NCBI GenBank assembly: GCA_009914575.1
Contig: WNEB01000006.1
Coordinates: 1-21,208, forward strand
Source of the DNA: Burkholderia gladioli
Lineage (GTDB): Bacteria; Pseudomonadota; Gammaproteobacteria; Burkholderiales; Burkholderiaceae
Direction: 5' to 3'
DNA: 21,208 nucleotides
The notes below the pieces were generated by a model. It was not told where the DNA came from and made no database searches. It saw only the letters and a program-made list of their open reading frames with translations. Below, one piece after another: positions 8,011 through 16,318 of the stretch (the first letter of the stretch is position 1; each line of letters starts with the position of its first letter). The translations under genes were made by a program, and so were the position numbers.

Positions 8011-8733
8011 TCAGTTCGCCAGCAACAGGAAGATCGCGGGCCGTTTCTGCAGATTCGGCGCCGGCTTCTTCTTCCAGTCGGTCGCGCTGCGGCTGACGAT
8101 CGTTTCCGTCTCCAGCGTCAGATCGACCGCCACGCAGATCAACGTGGATGGCGCGCAGGTTGAGATCAGCGTCTCCAGCATCGCCTGATTGCGGTACGGC
8201 GTCTCGATGAAGATCTCCGTTTCCCGGGCCTTGCGCGATTGCTGTTCCAGCTCGCGCAGCCGCTTGGCGCGCGCGACCGCGTCGACCGGCAGGTAGCCGT
8301 GGAACGCGAAGGTCTGGCCGTTCAGGCCCGACGCCATCAGCGCCAGCAGGATCGAGCTGGGGCCGACCAGCGGCACCACTTTCACGCCGCGCTCGTGGGC
8401 GCGGCGCACCAGCAGCGCGCCCGGATCGGCAACGGCGGGGCAGCCCGCCTCCGAGACAAGCCCGGCGTCCGCGCCGGCCAGGATCGGCGCGAGCAGGCGA
8501 TCGATCTCGCCGGTCGGCGTCTTGACGTTCAGCTCGCGAATCTCGATTTCCTGGATCGGCCGCTCGACGCCCACCTTCTTCAGGAATACGCGCGTGGTCT
8601 TGGCGTTCTCGCCGATGTAGTAACCGAGCGAGGCGGCGCGCGCCTGCACGGCGGCAGGCAGCACGACGGCCAGCATCGCGGCGTCGCCGTCGCCGAGCGT
8701 GTTGGGGATCAGATACAGCGTACCGGCGCTCAT
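8011..8733 (-). CDS. SAM-dependent methyltransferase of the RsmI/tetrapyrrole methylase fold
   Basis: The 240-residue protein starts MSAGTLYLIPNTLGD, the usual beginning of RsmI-type proteins (LYLVPTPLGN in RsmI). The SAM-binding loop GLVSEAGCPAVADPG corresponds to GLISDAGTPLISDPG of RsmI, with Cys in place of Thr. VVPLVGPSSILLALMASG matches the next conserved block. Genuine RsmI, which 2'-O-methylates C1402 of 16S rRNA, is about 280-290 residues. This shorter form is a paralogous family common beside maf in betaproteobacteria, and its substrate is unclear to me. The frame could extend to 9009, but the ATG at 8733 matches family starts and overlaps the maf stop by four bases, implying co-translation. 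Confidence 0.85.
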   Translation of the reverse strand: MSAGTLYLIPNTLGDGDAAMLAVVLPAAVQARAASLGYYIGENAKTTRVFLKKVGVERPIQEIEIRELNVKTPTGEIDRLLAPILAGADAGLVSEAGCPAVADPGALLVRRAHERGVKVVPLVGPSSILLALMASGLNGQTFAFHGYLPVDAVARAKRLRELEQQSRKARETEIFIETPYRNQAMLETLISTCAPSTLICVAVDLTLETETIVSRSATDWKKKPAPNLQKRPAIFLLLAN

Positions 8734-9353
8734 GCCTGCACCTCCGCGCCGAACAAGGGAAGGCCCGCTTCGCGCAGCATGCGCGTGAGCGCGATCAGCG
8801 GCAGGCCGATCAGCGCGGTGGGATCGTCGAAATCGATCGCGTCGAGCAGGGCGATGCCGAGCCCCTCCGATTTCGCGCTGCCGGCCACGTCGTAGGGCGT
8901 TTCGGCGTGCAGGTAGGCGTCGAGTTCGGCGTCGGACAGCGAGCGGAAGCGCACGCGCGTGATCACGTCCTCGATCTGCGCGCGGCCGTCGCGGCTGTCG
9001 AATACACATAGCGCGCTATGGAATTCGACTTCGCGGCCGCGCATCGCCTGCAGTTGTTCGAGCGCGCGCGCGTGATTGCCGGGCTTGCCGATCTGGTGGC
9101 CGTCGAACGTCGCGACCTGGTCGGAACCGATCACGATCGCGCCGTCGGGCGCGTCGATCTGGCCCGCGACGGCGCGCGCCTTGGCGGCCGCGAGGCGCAG
9201 CGACGTATCGGCGGGCGTTTCGCCGGCTTGCGGGGTTTCGTCGAGATCGGGTGTGACGACGTCGAACGGGATCCTCAGGCGTTCGAGCAGTTCGCGCCGG
9301 CAGCGCGAGCTGGACGCCAGGATCAGCCTGGGCGGGCGGGAAAACGTGGTCAT
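8730..9353 (-). CDS. maf: Maf-like nucleotide pyrophosphatase, YceF type
   Basis: Maf proteins hydrolyse non-canonical or modified nucleoside triphosphates; the YceF subgroup acts on 7-methyl-GTP. The 207-residue protein has the phosphate-binding start LILASSSRCRRELL, the catalytic VIGSDQVATF motif, GKPGNHARA, and the late block KSEGLGIALLDAIDFDDPTALIGLPL typical of the YceF branch. In many proteobacteria yceF sits next to yceD-rpmF, and here it diverges from that pair across a 234-bp spacer. It is followed by an overlapping methyltransferase gene. Confidence 0.92.
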   Translation of the reverse strand: MTTFSRPPRLILASSSRCRRELLERLRIPFDVVTPDLDETPQAGETPADTSLRLAAAKARAVAGQIDAPDGAIVIGSDQVATFDGHQIGKPGNHARALEQLQAMRGREVEFHSALCVFDSRDGRAQIEDVITRVRFRSLSDAELDAYLHAETPYDVAGSAKSEGLGIALLDAIDFDDPTALIGLPLIALTRMLREAGLPLFGAEVQA

Positions 9354-9406
9354 GATGGGGCGTCGGGGGGGCGTCGCGGGCTTGCGCGGCGCGGAAGGTT
9401 AAGTAA

Positions 9407-9435
9407 TTGACTCGAAAAGATAAAACGGATATAGT
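9407..9435 (+). promoter_or_regulatory. Sigma-70-type promoter for yceD-rpmF-fab
   Basis: TTGACT (9407-9412) and TATAGT (9430-9435) are separated by exactly 17 bases, each one base from consensus, in an AT-rich patch inside a GC-rich spacer. The leader to the yceD ATG would be about 145 bases. This is the best-formed promoter in the window. Confidence 0.8.
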
Positions 9436-9587
9436 TTTGCGCTTTTCATCGGCAGCGACGCCGATCGATTGCCGAAACGCTCAGGCAGCGGGCGGTGGCC
9501 CCGGCAGTAGCAGCGGGCAGCCTGGCCCTTCGGTCGGCGCGGTTTCGGCGATACCCGCACAAGCAAGCGAACAACGCAGGAGCGCAC

Positions 9588-10235
9588 ATGAATTTCTCTT
9601 CTGGCAAACCTGCGGTTTCGCTCGATCCGCATCTCGTCGACCTGTTCGAGTTCGCCCGCAGCGGGCGGCAATCGGCAGGCGCGGTGCGGCTCTCGCAACT
9701 GCCGCGCATGTTAAACGAAGTGCCGGCCGAGGCGCCAGACCGCGACACCACGTTCACGTGGCAGGCGGAAGGTTCGACGGAAGGCGAGTTGCAGGAAGAC
9801 GGCACCGAAGTCGTCGCCCAGCCGTTTCTGCGGCTGGCGCTGCACGGCGCGGCCTGGCTCGGATGCCAGCGCTGCATGACGCCGTACGAGCAGCACTTCG
9901 ACGTCGACATGGTGTATCGGATCGTCGCGACCGAGTAAGAAGCGGAAGCCATTCCGCTCGATGAGAACGATGAAGTCGATGTGATCGTGGGTTCGCGCCA
10001 GTTCGATCTGGTCGACTTGATCGAAGAAGAGCTGTTGCTCTCGCTGCCGCTCGTGCCGAAGCACGACATCTGTCCGTCGGTTCACGAAAGTCTCGTCTCG
10101 GGGGTAAGCGGTCCCGCCACCGATACCGAGGATTTCGACGAAGAACCGGAGGGCGGGGACGTGCCCGGCGAGGAGCGGACCCATCCCTTCAAGGCGATCG
10201 AGGCGCTGAAGCGGGACGGCGACAAGAAACACTGA
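9588..10235 (+). pseudogene. yceD: yceD (DUF177) interrupted by an in-frame TAA
   Basis: YceD is a conserved protein encoded next to rpmF and linked to 23S rRNA or large-subunit maturation. From the ATG at 9588 (AGGAG five bases upstream) the frame gives 116 residues, including the CQRCM cysteine pair, and then meets TAA at 9936-9938 within ATE-stop-EAEAIPL. The same frame stays open for another 98 codons to the TGA at 10233-10235 and encodes the rest of the family, including GSRQFDLVDLIEEELLLSLPLVPKH in two adjacent blocks. The full 648-bp frame matches normal YceD length. The TAA is one substitution from GAA, which would fit the acidic run here. The gene is therefore a fresh nonsense mutant, a sequencing error, or expressed as two pieces (a GTG at 9981 could restart). 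Confidence 0.85.
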
Positions 10236-10297
10236 CGTAGGTGGAGCACGGGAAGGCGTCGGGCATGCATGGCCCGGGTAGGCGTCGGATCGGGCTG

Positions 10298-10306
10298 TGT
10301 TAGAAT
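10298..10306 (+). promoter_or_regulatory. Extended -10 promoter candidate for rpmF
   Basis: TGTTAGAAT places a TGn extension directly before TAGAAT (10301-10306). No good -35 lies 17 bases upstream, as is usual for extended -10 promoters. It would give a leader of about 20 bases to rpmF, which has AGGAG at 10320-10324. A separate promoter would let L32 be made independently of yceD. Confidence 0.5.
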
Positions 10307-10330
10307 CCGAATAATTTTTAGGAGTTAGCC

Positions 10331-10510
10331 ATGGCAGTTCAGCAAAACAAGAAGACGCCGTCGAAGCGCGGCATGCATCGTTCGCACGATTTCCTGACGG
10401 CAGCGCCGCTGGCAGTCGAGCCGTCGACGGGTGAAGTGCATCTGCGTCACCACATCAGCCCGAACGGCTACTATCGCGGCAAGAAAGTCGTCAAGACGAA
10501 GAACGACTAA
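10331..10510 (+). CDS. rpmF: 50S ribosomal protein L32 (bL32)
   Basis: A 59-residue ribosomal protein. It begins [20 protein letters not shown] and ends [14 protein letters not shown], both diagnostic of proteobacterial bL32. [13 protein letters not shown] is the conserved C-terminal core. It lacks the zinc-ribbon cysteines found in some bacteria, as does Escherichia coli L32. A strong AGGAG ribosome-binding site lies six bases before the ATG. It sits between yceD and plsX, the standard arrangement. It stays intact even though yceD is broken, which is expected for a gene under strong selection. Confidence 0.97.
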   Translation: MAVQQNKKTPSKRGMHRSHDFLTAAPLAVEPSTGEVHLRHHISPNGYYRGKKVVKTKND

Positions 10511-10592
10511 GCACCTTGCGTCACGCCCGCCCGCATCATTGCAGAGGGACACGCGTGACGTCCGGTTCGCTTGACACTTTCCTGGCTCAACA

Positions 10593-10622
10593 AGAAGGCG
10601 GCATTCAACTGCCGCTTTTTTG
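10593..10622 (+). terminator. Intrinsic terminator or attenuator between rpmF and plsX
   Basis: GCGGCA (10598-10603) pairs with TGCCGC (10610-10615) across the loop TTCAAC and is followed directly by six T (10616-10621), with A-rich sequence before the stem. This is a textbook Rho-independent structure. It lies 82 bases after the rpmF stop and before plsX, so it probably limits read-through from rpmF into the fatty-acid genes. Confidence 0.75.
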
Positions 10623-10644
10623 TGCCTGAAATTCGTCGCACTCC

Positions 10645-11751
10645 ATGACAGTAAAGCTCACGATCGATTGCATGGGAGGCGACCACGGCCCGTCCGTGAC
10701 CGTTCCCGCGGCAGTCAAGTTTGTCCGTGCGCATCCCGATGCGCACCTGATGCTGGTAGGCATCGACTCGGCCATCCGCTCCCAGCTGAAGAAGCTCAAG
10801 GCGCTCGACGATCCTTCGCTGTCGATCGTCGCGGCGACCGAAGTGGTGGCGATGGACGATCCCGTCGAAGTCGCGCTGCGCAGGAAGAAAGATTCCTCGA
10901 TGCGCGTCGCGCTCAATCACGTCAAGGACGGCGCCGCGCAGGCCTGTATCTCGGCCGGCAACACCGGCGCGCTGATGGCCGTGTCGCGCTACGTGCTCAA
11001 GACGCTGCCCGGCATCGAACGGCCCGCCATCGCTTCGGCGCTGCCGAATCCGTCCGGCTACACGATGATGCTCGACCTCGGCGCGAACGTCGATTGCGAG
11101 CCCCAGCACCTTCTCCAGTTCGCCGAAATGGGGCACGCGCTCGTCGCGGCGCTCGAAGGCAAGGAGCGCCCGAGCATCGGCCTGCTCAACATCGGCGAAG
11201 AGGTGATCAAGGGCAACGACACCATCAAGCGCGCGGGCGAGCTGCTGCGTACCAGCACGCTCAATTTCCGCGGCAACGTGGAAGGCAACGACATCTACAA
11301 GGGCACGGTCGACGTGATCGTCTGCGACGGTTTCGTCGGCAACGTGGCCCTGAAGACGTCGGAAGGCCTCGCGCAGATGCTCGCCAACATCATCAAGGAA
11401 GAATTCAGCCGTTCGCTGCCCAGCAAGCTGATGGCGATTCTCGCGCTGCCGGTGCTGATGCGTTTCAAGAAGCGCGTCGATCACCGCCAGTACAACGGCG
11501 CGGCGCTGCTCGGCCTGCGCGGCCTGGTGATCAAGAGCCACGGTTCCGCCGACGCCTACGCGTTTGAGTGGGCTATCAAACGCGGGTATGATGCGTTCAA
11601 AAATGGCGTGCTGGAGCGCCTTTCCCGGGCCATGGCGGAAAACGCGATGCCGCTTGGCGAAAGCGGTCACGACGCGGGCGGGGCCGGTCAGGCAGCACCG
11701 TCTGCAGGCCAGCAGGCCGAACCTTCTGCCGGTTTGTCCTCGAAAGCATAA
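10645..11751 (+). CDS. plsX: Phosphate acyltransferase PlsX
   Basis: PlsX makes acyl-phosphate from acyl-ACP, the acyl donor for the first step of phospholipid synthesis, and links fatty-acid to membrane-lipid production. The 368-residue protein opens with [16 protein letters not shown]. It keeps the family blocks [58 protein letters not shown] and [21 protein letters not shown]. The last 35 or so residues (after about 333) are a Gly/Ala/Ser-rich tail beyond the conserved core. The stop TAA (11749-11751) touches the fabH ATG, so the two are likely translationally coupled. Confidence 0.96.
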   Translation: MTVKLTIDCMGGDHGPSVTVPAAVKFVRAHPDAHLMLVGIDSAIRSQLKKLKALDDPSLSIVAATEVVAMDDPVEVALRRKKDSSMRVALNHVKDGAAQACISAGNTGALMAVSRYVLKTLPGIERPAIASALPNPSGYTMMLDLGANVDCEPQHLLQFAEMGHALVAALEGKERPSIGLLNIGEEVIKGNDTIKRAGELLRTSTLNFRGNVEGNDIYKGTVDVIVCDGFVGNVALKTSEGLAQMLANIIKEEFSRSLPSKLMAILALPVLMRFKKRVDHRQYNGAALLGLRGLVIKSHGSADAYAFEWAIKRGYDAFKNGVLERLSRAMAENAMPLGESGHDAGGAGQAAPSAGQQAEPSAGLSSKA

Positions 11752-12741
11752 ATGGCCCAATCGACTCTCTATTCCCGCGTGCTCGGCACGGGCAGCTACC
11801 TGCCGCCCAATCGCGTCACGAATCAGGCGCTTGCCGACCGCCTCGCGAAGGACGGCATCGAAACCAGCGATGAATGGATCGTCGCGCGTACCGGTATTCA
11901 TTCGCGCCATTTCGCCGATCCCGACGTCACGACCAGCGATCTCGCCCTGATCGCCGCGCAGCGCGCGATCGAAGCGGCCGACATCGATCCGCAGTCGATC
12001 GATCTGATCATCGTCGCCACCTCCACGCCCGATTTCGTCTTCCCCAGCACCGCCTGCCTGTTGCAGAACAAGCTCGGCATCCGCAACGGCGGCGCCGCGT
12101 TCGACGTGCAGGCCGTGTGCTCGGGCTTCGCTTATGCACTGGCGACGACCGACAGCTTCATCCGCAGCGGCCAGCATCGCAACGCGCTGGTGATCGGCGC
12201 CGAAACCTTCTCGCGCATCCTCGATTTCAAGGACCGCACCACCTGCGTGCTGTTCGGCGACGGCGCGGGCGCCGTCGTGCTGTCCGCCTCGGAAGATCCG
12301 GGCATCCTCGGCAGCGCGCTGCATGCCGACGGCAGCTACTCGCACATCCTCTGCACGCCGGGCAACGTGAACGGCGGCGTGATCGCCGGCAGCGCGCTCC
12401 TGCACATGGACGGGCAGGCGGTGTTCAAGCTGGCCGTGAACGTGCTGGAGAAGGTGGCCGTCGAAGCGCTGGAGAAGGCGAATCTGTCGCCCGACCAGGT
12501 CGATTGGCTGATTCCGCACCAGGCGAATATCCGTATCATGACCAGCACCTGCCGCAAGCTCGGCCTGCCGCAGGAGCGCATGGTCGTCACCGTCGGCGAG
12601 CACGGCAACACGTCTGCGGCATCGATCCCGCTCGCGTTCGACGCGGCGGTGCGCGACGACCGCATCCAGCGCGGCCAGACCGTGCTGGTGGAAGGCGTCG
12701 GCGGCGGCTTCACGTGGGGCGCGTCGGTGTTCCGCTTCTGA
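11752..12741 (+). CDS. fabH: 3-oxoacyl-ACP synthase III (KAS III)
   Basis: FabH condenses acetyl-CoA with malonyl-ACP to start fatty-acid synthesis. The 329-residue protein has the catalytic triad of the family: Cys123 in [10 protein letters not shown], His256 in IPHQANIRI and Asn286 in [11 protein letters not shown]. The N-terminal [13 protein letters not shown] and the internal WIVARTGI motifs are typical, and the C-terminal [13 protein letters not shown] is the normal end. It starts immediately after plsX and is followed 67 bases later by fabD. Confidence 0.97.
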   Translation: MAQSTLYSRVLGTGSYLPPNRVTNQALADRLAKDGIETSDEWIVARTGIHSRHFADPDVTTSDLALIAAQRAIEAADIDPQSIDLIIVATSTPDFVFPSTACLLQNKLGIRNGGAAFDVQAVCSGFAYALATTDSFIRSGQHRNALVIGAETFSRILDFKDRTTCVLFGDGAGAVVLSASEDPGILGSALHADGSYSHILCTPGNVNGGVIAGSALLHMDGQAVFKLAVNVLEKVAVEALEKANLSPDQVDWLIPHQANIRIMTSTCRKLGLPQERMVVTVGEHGNTSAASIPLAFDAAVRDDRIQRGQTVLVEGVGGGFTWGASVFRF

Positions 12742-12808
12742 GCGGAGCCGAGCTTCATCGGGCGCGCCCAGGTTGGCGCGCCGTTCGAACGAATCAAACG
12801 AGGACGAG

Positions 12809-13741
12809 ATGAAATTTGCATTTGTTTTCCCGGGACAGGGTTCGCAAGCGGTCGGCATGCTCAATGCATTCGCCGAGCTCGCCGTGGCGCGCGAAACGGT
12901 CCAGGAGGCGTCCGATGCGCTGAACCAGGATCTCGGCAAGCTGATCGCCGAAGGCCCGGTCGAAGAACTGAACCTCACCGCCAACACGCAGCCCGTGATG
13001 CTGACGGCTGCCTACGCGTGCTATCGCGCCTGGCAGCAGGCCGGAGGCCCGGCGCCGTCGATTGTCGCGGGCCACAGCCTCGGCGAGTACACGGCGCTGG
13101 TCGCCTCGGGCGCGCTCGCGTTCCGCGATGCGGTGCCGCTGGTGCGCTTCCGTGCACAGGCCATGCAGAGCGCCGTGCCGGTGGGCGAGGGCGGCATGGC
13201 CGCGATCTTCGGCCTCGACGACGAGACGGTGCGCGCGGTGTGCGCCGAAGCGTCGGCGGCCGGCGTGGTCGAAGCCGTCAATTTCAACGCACCCGCGCAG
13301 GTCGTGATCGCGGGCAGCAAGGCCGCGGTCGAGAAGGCCTGCGAAGTCGCCAAGGCGAAGGGCGCGAAGCGCGCGCTGCCGTTGCCGGTGTCGGCGCCGT
13401 TCCATTCGTCGCTGCTGAAGCCGGCGTCGGATCAATTGCGCGAGTATCTGGCCGGCGTCGCGATCGTTGCGCCGCAGATCCCCGTGGTCAACAACATCGA
13501 CGTCGCCGTCGTGTCGGATCCGGCCGCCATCAAGGACGCGCTGGTGCGCCAGGCGGCAGGCCCGGTGCGCTGGGGCGAATGCGTGCGGCACATTGCCGGC
13601 ACGGGCGTCACGCACCTGATCGAATGCGGGCCGGGCAAGGTGCTGATGGGCCTGACCAAGCGCATCGACGGCGAACTGACGGCGGCTGCCGTGTACGATC
13701 CGGCCACGCTCGACGACGTGCTCAAGCTCGTCGCCGCCTGA
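12809..13741 (+). CDS. fabD: Malonyl-CoA:ACP transacylase
   Basis: FabD loads malonate from CoA onto ACP. The 310-residue protein starts MKFAFVFPGQGSQAVGM, the family signature. The nucleophile is Ser90 in GHSLGEY and the catalytic His is His199 in PFHSSLLKPA. NTQPVMLTAAYA and ECGPGKVLMGL are further conserved blocks. The ATG at 12809 is preceded by AGGACGAG. The open frame extends upstream to 12773, but the extra residues do not match the family. FabG starts 32 bases downstream. Confidence 0.97.
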   Translation: MKFAFVFPGQGSQAVGMLNAFAELAVARETVQEASDALNQDLGKLIAEGPVEELNLTANTQPVMLTAAYACYRAWQQAGGPAPSIVAGHSLGEYTALVASGALAFRDAVPLVRFRAQAMQSAVPVGEGGMAAIFGLDDETVRAVCAEASAAGVVEAVNFNAPAQVVIAGSKAAVEKACEVAKAKGAKRALPLPVSAPFHSSLLKPASDQLREYLAGVAIVAPQIPVVNNIDVAVVSDPAAIKDALVRQAAGPVRWGECVRHIAGTGVTHLIECGPGKVLMGLTKRIDGELTAAAVYDPATLDDVLKLVAA

Positions 13742-13773
13742 CGCATTCCGATTCATCCGATTCACGGAACAAC

Positions 13774-14523
13774 ATGGACAAGACTCTCGACAAACAGGTG
13801 GCGATCGTCACCGGCGCGTCGCGCGGCATCGGTCGGGCGATCGCGCTCGAACTTGCGCGCCAGGGCGCGACGGTGATCGGCACGGCCACCAGCGAAGCGG
13901 GCGCCGAAGGTATCGGCGCGGCGCTCGGCGAAGCCGGCCTGGCTGGCCGCGGCGCCGTGCTGAACGTGAACGACGCCGCGTCGAGCGACGCGCTGATCGA
14001 TTCCGTCGTCAAGGAATTCGGTCGTCTCGACATCCTCGTCAACAATGCCGGCATCACCCAGGATCAACTGGCGATGCGCATGAAGGACGACGACTGGGAC
14101 GCCGTGATCGACACCAACCTGAAATCGGTGTTCCGCCTCTCGCGCGGCGTGCTGCGCCCGATGATGAAGGCCCGTGGCGGTCGCATCATCAACATCACGT
14201 CGGTGGTGGGCTCGCTCGGCAATCCGGGGCAGGCCAACTACGCGGCCGCCAAGGCCGGCGTCGCCGGCCTCACGCGTGCGCTGGCGCGCGAGATCGGCAG
14301 CCGCGGCATCACCGTCAATTGCGTGGCGCCGGGCTTCATCGATACCGACATGACCAAGTCGCTGCCCGAAGAACAGCAGGCCGCGCTGAAAACCCAGATT
14401 CCGCTCGGGCGCCTCGGCAGCACCGACGATATCGCTCACGCCGTCGCGTTCCTCGCCTCGCCGCTCGCCGGGTATATCACCGGCACGACGCTGCATGTGA
14501 ACGGCGGCATGTACATGTCGTAA
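13774..14523 (+). CDS. fabG: 3-oxoacyl-ACP reductase
   Basis: FabG reduces beta-ketoacyl-ACP with NADPH in each elongation round. The 249-residue short-chain dehydrogenase has the cofactor motif TGASRGIG near the N-terminus, NNAG in the middle, and the catalytic Ser143, Tyr156 and Lys160 (YAAAK), with spacing equal to Escherichia coli FabG (138/151/155). VAPGFIDTDMT and TLHVNGGMYMS complete the family pattern. It lies between fabD and acpP in the standard order. Confidence 0.97.
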   Translation: MDKTLDKQVAIVTGASRGIGRAIALELARQGATVIGTATSEAGAEGIGAALGEAGLAGRGAVLNVNDAASSDALIDSVVKEFGRLDILVNNAGITQDQLAMRMKDDDWDAVIDTNLKSVFRLSRGVLRPMMKARGGRIINITSVVGSLGNPGQANYAAAKAGVAGLTRALAREIGSRGITVNCVAPGFIDTDMTKSLPEEQQAALKTQIPLGRLGSTDDIAHAVAFLASPLAGYITGTTLHVNGGMYMS

Positions 14524-14536
14524 CGGAATTCGTTTA

Positions 14537-14577
14537 CCATCCGCGCCGTACGTCGGATGGAGGCGCTTTCGGCGCCT
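14537..14577 (+). terminator. Two adjacent hairpins after fabG
   Basis: CCATCCG (14537-14543) pairs with CGGATGG (14554-14560), and AGGCGC (14561-14566) pairs with GCGCCT (14572-14577). They begin 14 bases after the fabG stop. There is no T-run, so they may slow polymerase or protect the 3' end rather than terminate cleanly. Confidence 0.4.
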
Positions 14578-14620
14578 GTCGAACCGCAATGCCGGCGCGC
14601 ATTTTTGGAGGCATCAAACC

Positions 14621-14629
14621 TGATAAAAT
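14621..14629 (+). promoter_or_regulatory. Extended -10 promoter candidate for acpP
   Basis: TGATAAAAT has TGA directly before TAAAAT (14624-14629), an extended -10 form in a locally AT-rich stretch 40 bases before the acpP ATG. No clear -35 is seen. A private promoter fits the need for much more ACP than the neighbouring enzymes. Confidence 0.55.
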
Positions 14630-14668
14630 GCGCGCACTTGTAAATCTCAAACTTCCCTCGGAGGGGTA

Positions 14669-14908
14669 ATGGACAACATCGAACAACGTGTCAAGAAGAT
14701 CGTCGCCGAGCAACTGGGCGTGGCCGAAGGCGAAATCAAGAACGAAGCTTCGTTCGTGAACGACCTCGGCGCAGACTCGCTCGACACCGTCGAGCTGGTG
14801 ATGGCGCTCGAAGACGAGTTCGGCATGGAAATCCCGGACGAAGAGGCCGAAAAGATCACGACGGTTCAGCAAGCGATCGACTACGCTCGCGCAAACGTCA
14901 AGGCCTAA
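14669..14908 (+). CDS. acpP: Acyl carrier protein
   Basis: The 79-residue acidic protein carries growing acyl chains on a phosphopantetheine arm attached to Ser37 in [10 protein letters not shown]. The helix pattern and the motif [15 protein letters not shown] match proteobacterial AcpP. The ribosome-binding site GGAGG at 14660-14664 is the strongest in the window, in keeping with very high expression. It has its own candidate promoter and a hairpin downstream. Confidence 0.98.
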   Translation: MDNIEQRVKKIVAEQLGVAEGEIKNEASFVNDLGADSLDTVELVMALEDEFGMEIPDEEAEKITTVQQAIDYARANVKA

Positions 14909-14992
14909 CCAAGGCAACGCCACTTGCAACGTTCTCGAAACGCTGCATGGGCGCCAGATTTCGCGACCGGCACGCTTGCCGGCCGCGCTAAC

Positions 14993-15045
14993 AGCCACAG
15001 GGCTCGCAGGGCTGGTTCCTGCGGCCCCTGTGGCTTCTGTTTTGT
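14993..15045 (+). terminator. Long hairpin between acpP and fabF
   Basis: AGCCACAGGG (14993-15002) pairs perfectly with CCCTGTGGCT (15026-15035), and inside it GCAGG (15006-15010) pairs with CCTGC (15018-15022). The sequence after it is T-rich (TCTGTTTTG). A smaller hairpin CCGGCA/TGCCGG lies just before it at 14967-14982. The position suggests a partial terminator that gives abundant short acpP mRNA and less fabF. Confidence 0.65.
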
Positions 15046-15068
15046 CATCCAATGGAAAAGAGGGTACC

Positions 15069-16307
15069 GTGAGCCGTCGTCGAGTTGTCGTTACAGGCCT
15101 TGGGCTGATCTCGCCTGTTGGCAATAATGTTGCCGACGGTTGGGCCAATCTGGTGGCCGGCAAGTCCGGCATTGCCAACATCACCAAGTTCGATGCCACG
15201 AACTTTTCGACCCGCTTCGCGGGCGAGGTGAAGGGCTTCAATGTCGAAGACTACATGCCCGCGAAAGAAGCGCGTCACATGGATACCTTCATCCATTACG
15301 GCATCGCGGCGGGCATGCAGGCCATGAAGGACTGCGGCCTGGAAGTGACCGAGGAAAATGCCGAGCGCATCGGCGTGATCGTCGGTTCGGGAATCGGCGG
15401 TCTGCCGATGATCGAAGTCACGCAAACCGAACTCCTGAATCGCGGCCCGCGCCGGATTTCGCCGTTCTTCGTGCCGGCCTCGATCATCAACATGATCTCG
15501 GGCCACCTGTCGATCAAGTTCGGCCTGAAGGGCCCGAATCTGGCCATCGTGACGGCCTGTACCACCGGCCTGCACTGTATCGGCGAGGCTTCGCGCCTGA
15601 TCGAATACGGGGATGCCGACGTGATGATCGCCGGTGGCGCGGAATCCACCGTCTCGCCGCTCGGCATCGGCGGGTTCGCGGCGGCGCGTGCTCTGTCGCA
15701 GCGCAACGACGATCCGGCGACGGCGAGCCGTCCGTGGGACAAGGATCGCGACGGCTTCGTGCTCGGCGAAGGCGCGGGCGTGATGGTGCTCGAGGAGTAC
15801 GAGCACGCGAAGGCGCGCGGCGCGAAAATCTACGCCGAAATCGGCGGCTACGGCATGAGCGGCGACGCCTATCACATGACCGCACCGCTCGAAGACGGCG
15901 ACGGCGCCCGCCGCTGCATGCTGGCCGCGCTGCGCAACGCCGGCATCAACACCGATCAGGTCGATTACCTGAACGCGCACGGCACGTCGACGCAACTCGG
16001 CGATTTGGCCGAAACGACGGGCATCAAGCGTGCGTTCGGCGATCGCGCCAAGCAGATGGTGGTCAACTCGACGAAGTCGATGACGGGCCACCTGCTGGGC
16101 GGCGCGGGCGGCCTCGAATCGGTGTTCACGGTGCTCGCCGTGCACAACCAGCTGTCGCCGCCGACCATCAACATCTTCGATCAGGCTCCGGAATGCGATC
16201 TCGATTACTGCGCGAACGAAGCGCGGGACATGAAGATTGATGTCGCGCTGAAGAACTCCTTCGGTTTTGGCGGGACTAACGGCACGCTGGTTTTCAAGCG
16301 CGCCTGA
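15069..16307 (+). CDS. fabF: 3-oxoacyl-ACP synthase II (KAS II)
   Basis: FabF elongates acyl-ACP with malonyl-ACP. From the GTG at 15069 the protein is 412 residues, against 413 in Escherichia coli, and begins [19 protein letters not shown]. The catalytic Cys164 ([11 protein letters not shown]), His304 ([11 protein letters not shown]) and His341 ([12 protein letters not shown]) are in place, as is the C-terminal [14 protein letters not shown]. The frame stays open upstream to 14976, but that stretch lies in the intergenic hairpin and does not resemble the family, so the GTG with AGAGGG just upstream is preferred. Confidence 0.96.
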   Translation: MSRRRVVVTGLGLISPVGNNVADGWANLVAGKSGIANITKFDATNFSTRFAGEVKGFNVEDYMPAKEARHMDTFIHYGIAAGMQAMKDCGLEVTEENAERIGVIVGSGIGGLPMIEVTQTELLNRGPRRISPFFVPASIINMISGHLSIKFGLKGPNLAIVTACTTGLHCIGEASRLIEYGDADVMIAGGAESTVSPLGIGGFAAARALSQRNDDPATASRPWDKDRDGFVLGEGAGVMVLEEYEHAKARGAKIYAEIGGYGMSGDAYHMTAPLEDGDGARRCMLAALRNAGINTDQVDYLNAHGTSTQLGDLAETTGIKRAFGDRAKQMVVNSTKSMTGHLLGGAGGLESVFTVLAVHNQLSPPTINIFDQAPECDLDYCANEARDMKIDVALKNSFGFGGTNGTLVFKRA

Positions 16308-16318
16308 AGGGGGATCGC

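Noticed and set aside
10331..10510. L32 without zinc-binding cysteines as an unusual variant
   Set aside because: Escherichia coli L32 also lacks them, so this is the ordinary proteobacterial form.
10571..10576. Perfect TTGACA upstream of plsX
   Set aside because: No -10-like hexamer lies 16-18 bases downstream; that position is occupied by the terminator stem.
10507..12987. 826-codon open frame antisense to plsX and fabH
   Set aside because: It crosses two certain genes and their gap, has no family features, and is explained by GC-biased third positions.
14976..15068. Longer fabF start giving 31 extra residues
   Set aside because: The extra stretch lies in the intergenic hairpin and does not match KAS II, while the GTG at 15069 gives the normal length.
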